64,000 bases of DNA. Source: Microvirga lupini (GTDB lineage Bacteria > Pseudomonadota > Alphaproteobacteria > Rhizobiales > Beijerinckiaceae). The stretch covers positions 372,001 to 436,000 of the forward strand of contig NZ_JACHWB010000003.1 in the NCBI RefSeq assembly GCF_014191055.1, written 5' to 3'. The notes under the pieces were generated by a model that searched no databases, had not been told where the DNA came from, and was given only the letters and a program-made list of their open reading frames with translations. Below, piece after piece: positions 58,143-64,000 of the stretch (its first letter is position 1; the number at the start of each line of letters is the position of its first letter). The position numbers and the translations under genes are program-made.

Positions 58143-61046
58143 ATGGGTGAGGGAACGACAATCGATCTCGCAGCCCTGAGGTCCCGCCTCGCGACGGAAG
58201 AGGGATCGCGTCTCTGGCGCAGCCTTGAAGAACTCGCGGACGTGCCGGAGGTGCGCCGGCACATCGAGGCCGAGTTTCCCGACATCATGGAGACCTCGCA
58301 GATTGATCGCCGCACCCTATTGAGGCTGATGAGCGCTTCCCTAGCCTTGGGAGGCTTGGCGGCCTGCAACGGCAGCGATGTCGGAACAAAGGCACCGCTC
58401 CTGTCGCAGAGCCACAACATGCCGGGCTATGTGCCGGGCGTACCGGTAACGATTGCCACTTCCCTGCCGCTGAACGGATATGGCAGGGGCGTGCTCGTCA
58501 AGGCGCAGGAAGGGCGGCCGATCAAGATCGAGGGCAATCGGCTTCATCCCGCGAGCCTCGGTGCGACAGACGTGTTCGCCCAGGCTGAGATCCTCTCGCT
58601 CTACGACCCTGATCGGTCGGACGCTCCGCTCCAGGACGGCGTGCCGAGGTCTTGGGAGGATCTCACGAACTTCATTCGTCCTGTGCGCAACGAACTCGTG
58701 GTCGACGAGGGCAGGGGCCTGCACATCCTGATGCCGCCGACCACCTCGCCGACCCTGCATCGGTTGGTGGGACAGGCCCGTCAGCTATTCCCACATGCGC
58801 AATGGCATGTGTTCACCCCTATTGACGACGGCAATCGTCAGGCTGCCGCCATGGCCGTTTTCGGACGCGACGTGGAGTTGGTCTACGATCTGACTCAGGC
58901 CGATTCCATCGTCACTCTGGGAGGCGATCTCTTTGCCGAGGAGCCGGGACATATCCGCTACGCGGCCGATTACCAAGCGAGACGGCGGGTCCTGGGCCGG
59001 GGGCTTCCCCAACTCTTCGCTGTCGAGACACGTCCTAGTCTCCTTGGCGCGCGTGCGGATGAGCGAGTTCCACTCCGCCCAAGGGATTTCGATGCCTTCG
59101 CCGAGGCGCTCGCTGCGGCTCTCGATCATGGAACTGCGCCATCCGGCTCACACCCTGCCATCCCTCGCTTGGCCGATGCCCTGCGCCGCGCCGGAACTCG
59201 CAGCCTCGTCGTGGCAGGTCGCGAGCAGCCCGCGCGCGTTCATGCGCTGGCACTGGCCATCAATGCCCGTCTCGGCGCCTTTGGCACGACGATCCGCGCT
59301 ATCGAGCCCCTGCAGGCTCATCCCAGCGAGGTCCGGACACTCGCCGATCTGGCGGAAGCCATAGAGGCTGGACAGATCTCGCGCCTCGTCATCCTCGGCG
59401 GCAATCCCGTCTACACCGCGCCGGCCGACATCGATCTCGACGCGCTCGTCCGGCGCGTGCCGCTGTCCGTTCATCTGGGCCAGCACCGGGACGAAACGGC
59501 TGCCGCCTGCCATTGGCACATCCCCGAGAGCCACCCGCTCGAAAGCTGGGGCGACCTGCGCGCCTTCGACGGCACAGTCGGTCTGCGCCAGCCGACGACG
59601 ATGCGGCTCAAACCGGGCTTGAGCGTGGAGGAATTCCTCGGCCTCATGGCAGGCCAGAACACCGATGGACGCGGCTTGGTCCAGGCGGCATGGCGCGAAG
59701 CCTGGGGGGACGCGTTCGAGGAGCGCTGGGCACGATCCCTGGAAGACGGCGTGGTCGAAGGTTCCGCAGCGCCTGCCGTCAATATTATCGTCCAGCCGGA
59801 CTGGAGACTGGAACCTGCCGTGCCAGCCTCATCCGCAGGGATCGATGTCCTGTTCGCGCCCGATCCGTCCATCTGGGATGGGTCGTATGCGAATAACGGT
59901 TGGCTGCAGGAACTGCCAAAGCCTCTCACCAAGCAGGTCTGGGGCAATGCGGCTCTGATCGCACCGGAAACTGCGGAGATCTTCGGGCTTTCTTCGGGTG
60001 ACGCCATTGACCTGTCCCTCAACGGCCGCATCGTGCGGGCACCCGTATGGCTTCTGCCCGGCCATGCGCCCGGCGCCGTGACGCTGACGCTCGGCTATGG
60101 CCGGCAAACGGCCGGTAGGATCGGCAACGGCATCGGCTTCGATGCCTATGCCGTTCGCTCCTCCGATGCCCGATGGGTAGCGCCCGGTGAGATCCGGCGG
60201 GTCGGTGAGAAGATCCCCGTCATCTCAACGCAGCAGCACCATTCGTTGCAGGGGCGGGACATCGTGCGCGTGGTGGCGCCTGGGGAAGCTATGCCTCCTG
60301 AGCCCGTGCATCCGTCGATTTACCCGGAATGGCCCTACAAGGACCATGCCTGGGGCATGGCCATCGATCTCGACGCCTGCATCGGATGCAATGCCTGCGT
60401 GATCGCCTGCCAGGCCGAGAACAACATTGCCGTTGTCGGCCCCGAAGAAGTCGCGAAGGGGCGCGAGATGCACTGGCTTCGCGTCGACCGCTATTATGCG
60501 GGCGATCCGGTGGCGCCCAAGACCTATTTCCAGCCGGTTCCCTGCATGCATTGCGAGAAGGCGCCCTGCGAAGTCGTCTGCCCCGTCAACGCGACGGTGC
60601 ATTCATCCGAGGGCCTCAACGACATGGTCTATAACCGCTGCGTCGGCACGCGGACCTGCTCGAACAATTGTCCCTATAAGGTGCGCCGCTTCAACTTCGT
60701 CGATTACCAGGGCACTGACGTGTCGGCCCCGATCGAGGCCATGAACCCGCAGGTGACTGTCCGCGATCGCGGGGTGATGGAAAAGTGCACCTTCTGCGTC
60801 CAGCGGATCGGGACTGCCCGCGCGAATGCCCGCGTCGAGGATCGGCGCCTGGCCGACGGCGAGGTGATGACCGCCTGCCAGCAGGCCTGTCCGACGCAAG
60901 CCATCGTGTTCGGCGATATCAACGATCCCGACAGCACTGTCAGCCGTCTTAAGGGGAGCCCACGCAATTACGCGCTGCTGGGAGCGCTGAACACGAAGCC
61001 TCGCACCACTTATCTCGCTCGTATCGAGAGCAAGGAAAACGGGTAG
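58143..61046 (+). CDS. actB: Alternative complex III subunit ActB (molybdopterin-type domain fused to iron-sulfur domain)
   Basis: The ATG at 58143 gives 967 residues; the longer frame from 57972 runs through actA and is rejected. A twin-arginine-type sequence (DRRTLLRLMSASLALGG) lies near residue 60, so export by Tat is likely. The first 650 residues resemble a molybdopterin oxidoreductase but are known in this complex to lack the cofactor. The C-terminal part holds ferredoxin-type clusters: CIGCNACVIACQ, CMHCEKAPCEVVCPV, CSNNCPYKVRRFN and CTFCVQRI, then CQQACPTQAI. It relays electrons to ActA. Confidence 0.93.
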   Translation: MGEGTTIDLAALRSRLATEEGSRLWRSLEELADVPEVRRHIEAEFPDIMETSQIDRRTLLRLMSASLALGGLAACNGSDVGTKAPLLSQSHNMPGYVPGVPVTIATSLPLNGYGRGVLVKAQEGRPIKIEGNRLHPASLGATDVFAQAEILSLYDPDRSDAPLQDGVPRSWEDLTNFIRPVRNELVVDEGRGLHILMPPTTSPTLHRLVGQARQLFPHAQWHVFTPIDDGNRQAAAMAVFGRDVELVYDLTQADSIVTLGGDLFAEEPGHIRYAADYQARRRVLGRGLPQLFAVETRPSLLGARADERVPLRPRDFDAFAEALAAALDHGTAPSGSHPAIPRLADALRRAGTRSLVVAGREQPARVHALALAINARLGAFGTTIRAIEPLQAHPSEVRTLADLAEAIEAGQISRLVILGGNPVYTAPADIDLDALVRRVPLSVHLGQHRDETAAACHWHIPESHPLESWGDLRAFDGTVGLRQPTTMRLKPGLSVEEFLGLMAGQNTDGRGLVQAAWREAWGDAFEERWARSLEDGVVEGSAAPAVNIIVQPDWRLEPAVPASSAGIDVLFAPDPSIWDGSYANNGWLQELPKPLTKQVWGNAALIAPETAEIFGLSSGDAIDLSLNGRIVRAPVWLLPGHAPGAVTLTLGYGRQTAGRIGNGIGFDAYAVRSSDARWVAPGEIRRVGEKIPVISTQQHHSLQGRDIVRVVAPGEAMPPEPVHPSIYPEWPYKDHAWGMAIDLDACIGCNACVIACQAENNIAVVGPEEVAKGREMHWLRVDRYYAGDPVAPKTYFQPVPCMHCEKAPCEVVCPVNATVHSSEGLNDMVYNRCVGTRTCSNNCPYKVRRFNFVDYQGTDVSAPIEAMNPQVTVRDRGVMEKCTFCVQRIGTARANARVEDRRLADGEVMTACQQACPTQAIVFGDINDPDSTVSRLKGSPRNYALLGALNTKPRTTYLARIESKENG

Positions 61047-61050
61047 GCCC

Positions 61051-62364
61051 ATGAGCGGCGACGCCAAAGCTGTGACGAGCCAAGTGGCCGATGTCCCACT
61101 CTCCCCGCATTTCGGCTGGGCGTGGTGGCTTTCGCTCCTGACCGCCGGCGGGCTCGTCGGGCTTCTGGGCTATACGCTGATCTCCGTCTCGATCATCGGT
61201 GTGGGCGTCTGGGGCGTGAACATCCCCTATGTCTGGGGTTTCGATCTCATCAACTATGCCTGGTGGATCGGCATCGCCAACGGTGCGAGCCTCTTTGCCG
61301 CCATCCTGGTCCTGCGCCGGCACGATCTGCGCACGGCCGTCAATCGCTTTGCGGAAGGCATTGCTCTCTTTGCCGTCATCTGCGCCGGGATCTTCCCGAT
61401 CTTTCATCTCGGGCGGCCCTGGCTTTTCTACTGGACGTTTCCCTACCCGGCGACATTCCAGGTCTGGCCGCAGTTCCGTAGCACCCTGACCTGGGATTTC
61501 TGGGCCATCAGCACCCATGTCATCGTCACGAGCCTGTTGTGGTACGTGGGTCTGATCCCCGATCTGGCGACGCTGCGGGATCGCGCCAGACGCCCGATGG
61601 TGCAGGGCATTTATGGTGTCTTCGCCCTTGGCTGGCGCGGCTCCGTGCGCCATTGGGCCTATCATCAACGGGCCTATCGCCTCGTCGCTATCCTGGTGAT
61701 GCCGCTGATCCTCATCATGCAGAGCACGGTCGCATTCGAGTTCGCCGTGACCCTGGTGCCCGACTGGCACGAGACCCGCCAACCACTCCATTTCGTGGTC
61801 ACGGGATTGGCGCAGGGCCTCTCCATCGTGCTCCTCGTCGCGGTGCTTCTGCGCTGGGGTCTACGGCTTGGACGCTACATCGACGAGGGAGACATCGACC
61901 TTCTGGGCAAGCTGGTTCTCGCAAGTGCCCTGGTTGCCGGCTATCTCTACATCGACGAGATCGCCGCGGCCCTCCTGTCGGGGGGCTTGACGCAGGAGGC
62001 GACCTTCACCCGCATGACCGGCGAATATGCCGGGCTCTATTGGACCGCGATCGTCTATTCCGTCGTGATCCCGCAGTTGTTCTGGCTCAGGAGCGCCCGC
62101 CTGAGCACCTTGGGCGGGGTCTTCGTCGGTGCCTCCATCGGCATCGGCATCTGGTTTGATCGCTTCTCCATCATCGTTGGCGGCCTTCAGACCGAGTATC
62201 TGCCGTCCATCGAGCGCAACTACAGCCCGACATTGCCGGAAACGGGTCTCTTCCTGGGAACCATCGGGCTGTTCGCAGCCCTTCTGCTGCTCTTCGTTCG
62301 TATCCTGCCCGTGGTCTCCATGTTCGAGACCCGCCACGACGAGCACGAGGAGAAATCCTCATGA
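61051..62364 (+). CDS. actC: Alternative complex III subunit ActC (NrfD/PsrC-like)
   Basis: This integral membrane quinol-binding subunit has 437 residues and about ten hydrophobic helices. NrfD-family patterns include LLGYTLISVSIIGVGVWGVN near residue 35, GIFPIFHLGRPWLFYW near 115, and FEFAVTLVPDWHETRQPLHF near 230. It oxidises quinol in the complex. Its stop overlaps the actD start (ATGA). Confidence 0.93.
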   Translation: MSGDAKAVTSQVADVPLSPHFGWAWWLSLLTAGGLVGLLGYTLISVSIIGVGVWGVNIPYVWGFDLINYAWWIGIANGASLFAAILVLRRHDLRTAVNRFAEGIALFAVICAGIFPIFHLGRPWLFYWTFPYPATFQVWPQFRSTLTWDFWAISTHVIVTSLLWYVGLIPDLATLRDRARRPMVQGIYGVFALGWRGSVRHWAYHQRAYRLVAILVMPLILIMQSTVAFEFAVTLVPDWHETRQPLHFVVTGLAQGLSIVLLVAVLLRWGLRLGRYIDEGDIDLLGKLVLASALVAGYLYIDEIAAALLSGGLTQEATFTRMTGEYAGLYWTAIVYSVVIPQLFWLRSARLSTLGGVFVGASIGIGIWFDRFSIIVGGLQTEYLPSIERNYSPTLPETGLFLGTIGLFAALLLLFVRILPVVSMFETRHDEHEEKSS

Positions 62365-62900
62365 CGCAGCCAATCTATGGCATCATGGCGGAGTTCAAGA
62401 CGCCCGAGGCGCTCATGGAGGCGGTCAGGGCGGCGAAGCGTGCGGGTTATACGCGGCTCGACGCCTTCAGCCCTTTTCCTCTATCCGATCTCGCCACGGA
62501 ACTCGGCGTTCGTACAAGCGTGATCCCCTGGATCGCGGCGGTCGCCGGGTTAGTCGGGGCAGTCATTCAATACGGGTCGCAATATTGGATGAACGCGGTC
62601 GACTATCCGTTGAACGTCGGCGGGCGGCCACTCCACAGTTGGCCTGCTTTCATTCCTGCCTCAATGATCGTTGCCATCCTCTGGGCGGGTGCAGCAACCC
62701 TCATCGGTTTACTCGTAATCCTGCGGCTGCCGCGTCTGAATCATCCGGTCTTTGCGGTGCCGGGTTTCGAGCGTGCGTCGGAGGACCGGTTCTTCGTCTG
62801 CATCCTGCAAGACGATCCGAAATTCGACAGCGAGGCCATCCGTGACTTTCTGGGGACGCTCTCGCCCCTGGCCGTTCGGGAGGTTCCGGCATGCGAATAG
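62361..62900 (+). CDS. actD: Alternative complex III subunit ActD (DUF3341)
   Basis: The 179-residue protein has an N-terminal soluble part (IYGIMAEFKTPEALMEAVRAA) and two transmembrane helices (near residues 57-75 and 95-120). The segment GFERASEDRFFVCI completes the DUF3341 pattern. It is a membrane subunit of the complex with a structural role. It overlaps actC by 4 and actE by 10 bases. Confidence 0.92.
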   Translation: MTQPIYGIMAEFKTPEALMEAVRAAKRAGYTRLDAFSPFPLSDLATELGVRTSVIPWIAAVAGLVGAVIQYGSQYWMNAVDYPLNVGGRPLHSWPAFIPASMIVAILWAGAATLIGLLVILRLPRLNHPVFAVPGFERASEDRFFVCILQDDPKFDSEAIRDFLGTLSPLAVREVPACE

Positions 62901-63379
62901 CGGCAGCCATCACGAGCTTTGTCCTGCTGGCCGCCTGCGATACCGGGACGGAGGAGCGGGACGCGGTTGCTTCAACGCGCAGCGTGCAGCGGGGCTTCGT
63001 GCCCGTGCCTCCCGGGACTATTCCGCGAGGAGTGTCTGCCCAGGCCGCTGCCCTCGCACCCCCGGGACCGGAGCCAACGCCGGTTCTGCTCGCTCGAGGC
63101 GAGGAGCGGTTCAAGGCCTTCTGCACGCCCTGCCATGGTGTGAGCGGCCATGGCGATGGTCCTGTTGTCCCGCGTGGCTTTTCTCCGCCACCTTCCTATT
63201 ATGAGGAGCGCCTGCGGGCACTTACGCCAGAGCAGGTCGTGCAGGTGATCACGCAGGGCAAGGGACGAATGTTCCCCTATGCTGACCGCGTGCTCCCTGA
63301 GGACCGCTGGGCGATCGCCCACTACATCAAGGAACTGCAGATGCGCGGAGGCGTAGGGCAGGAGAGCGCGAAACCATGA
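62891..63379 (+). CDS. actE: Alternative complex III subunit ActE (monoheme cytochrome c lipoprotein)
   Basis: The 162-residue protein starts with a lipoprotein signal (FVLLAAC lipobox) and has one CxxCH (FCTPCHGVSGHGDG) near residue 78. A distal Met candidate lies in GRMFPYADRV. It passes electrons from the complex to soluble cytochrome c or directly to an oxidase. It starts inside the actD 3' end and overlaps actF by 4 bases. Confidence 0.93.
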   Translation: MRIAAAITSFVLLAACDTGTEERDAVASTRSVQRGFVPVPPGTIPRGVSAQAAALAPPGPEPTPVLLARGEERFKAFCTPCHGVSGHGDGPVVPRGFSPPPSYYEERLRALTPEQVVQVITQGKGRMFPYADRVLPEDRWAIAHYIKELQMRGGVGQESAKP

Positions 63380-64000
63380 GCGCGATGGAGGCCCTCTACA
63401 TTGTCTTCGTGGCCCTCGCGGGGATTGCAATGGGCAGTCTCGTGGTGCTGATGATCGGGCATCTCATGAATGAGCACTGGCTTGCGCCGGTGCGCAGTGA
63501 GGCAGAAGCTGCAGCCTTGACGTTGCCTCTCCTTCTGCTCCTGGGCCTCGTGCTGGCCTTTGGCCTCGGTGAGCTTTTCCCTTGGGCCAATGATCCACTC
63601 AACCTTCCTTCTGCACGGGCAAGTTACCTGAGCCCCGCGTTCTTCATGATCCGGAGCGCCGCCTATCTTCTGATCTGCACAGGATTGGCCTATTGGCTGA
63701 CGCATACCCACGATCTGCGCCGCGCCAGCGCCATCGGCCTCGCGCTGCTGACGCCGGTCATGACGTTCTCTGCCTATGATTGGGTGCTGTCGCGAGAGCC
63801 GCATTGGTGGTCGAGCCTGTTCGGTCTTGCGTTCGGGCTGGGTCAGGTTCTTGCAGCCCTTGCGAGTGCCATCCTGATCACGCTCCTCAAGACCGAGCCC
63901 GCGTCTCCCAAGCGCATGGCAAGCCTTGAACGGGCGTTGCTGACCCTGCTGTTGCTGACGGCCTGGACATGGTTTGCGCAGTTCCTGATCGTGTGGCTCG
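63376..64000 (+). CDS. actF: Alternative complex III subunit ActF (3' end missing)
   Basis: The ATG at 63376 overlaps the actE stop, and the frame stays open to the window end (208 codons). The residues visible are mostly hydrophobic helices, with a family-typical motif DWVLSREPHWWSSLFGLAFG near residue 139. ActF is the second NrfD-like membrane subunit of the complex. The truncation is caused only by the window edge. Oxidase genes usually follow. Confidence 0.9.
   Translation, partial: MSAMEALYIVFVALAGIAMGSLVVLMIGHLMNEHWLAPVRSEAEAAALTLPLLLLLGLVLAFGLGELFPWANDPLNLPSARASYLSPAFFMIRSAAYLLICTGLAYWLTHTHDLRRASAIGLALLTPVMTFSAYDWVLSREPHWWSSLFGLAFGLGQVLAALASAILITLLKTEPASPKRMASLERALLTLLLLTAWTWFAQFLIVWL

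Overview
The window reads as chromosomal DNA of a high-GC alphaproteobacterium of the order Hyphomicrobiales, most likely close to Microvirga/Methylobacteriaceae. This is inferred from the secY-adk-rpsM-rpsK-rpoA-rplQ order followed by a Do-type protease, rarA, crcB and an RluA-type synthase, from EcfG-type promoters, and from protein-level resemblance. No database search was possible.

Layout. 1-9 kb: the end of the ribosomal protein/alpha operon (partial secY to rplQ, closed by a strong terminator), then a periplasmic Do protease, rarA, crcB and a pseudouridine synthase. 9-15 kb: small accessory genes (membrane protein, two GNAT-type proteins, HAD phosphatase, alpha/beta hydrolase, a lipoprotein) and a second FtsH-like protease with an altered pore loop. 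15-28.4 kb: a divergent LacI regulator and an 11-gene operon that I read as a sulfoquinovose (SQ) catabolic island of the sulfo-Entner-Doudoroff type. It holds an ABC importer, a sulfoquinovosidase, mutarotase, SQ dehydrogenase, lactonase, dehydratase, aldolase and a TauE-type exporter. No sulfolactaldehyde dehydrogenase is present. Operator-like AGCGCT palindromes sit on both divergent promoters.

28.5-45.6 kb: a stress and carbon-storage region. It contains a TIGR02588/TIGR02587 gene pair, small stress-type proteins, glycogen phosphorylase, trehalose-6-phosphate synthase, and a glgE / treS-maltokinase / glgB operon that converts trehalose to branched alpha-glucan. Three promoters matching GGAAC-N17-GTT (EcfG general stress sigma factor) precede otsA, glgE and the TIGR02587 gene, which ties the region to the general stress response.

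45.6-50.8 kb: a minus-strand three-gene operon of unknown purpose: a cyclase-fold/TPR protein, a PAP2/vanadium-haloperoxidase-fold protein with a 12-fold Gly-Gly-Ile N-terminal repeat, and a subtilisin-like protease. 51-54 kb: an exported alpha/beta hydrolase, a hypothetical gene and a D-threonine-aldolase-like PLP enzyme. 54.2-64 kb: an FdhF/YdeP-type molybdopterin oxidoreductase with fdhD, then alternative complex III (actA to a truncated actF), a quinol:cytochrome c oxidoreductase.

No rRNA, tRNA, CRISPR array, insertion sequence or prophage was seen. Every intergenic gap is under about 310 bases.
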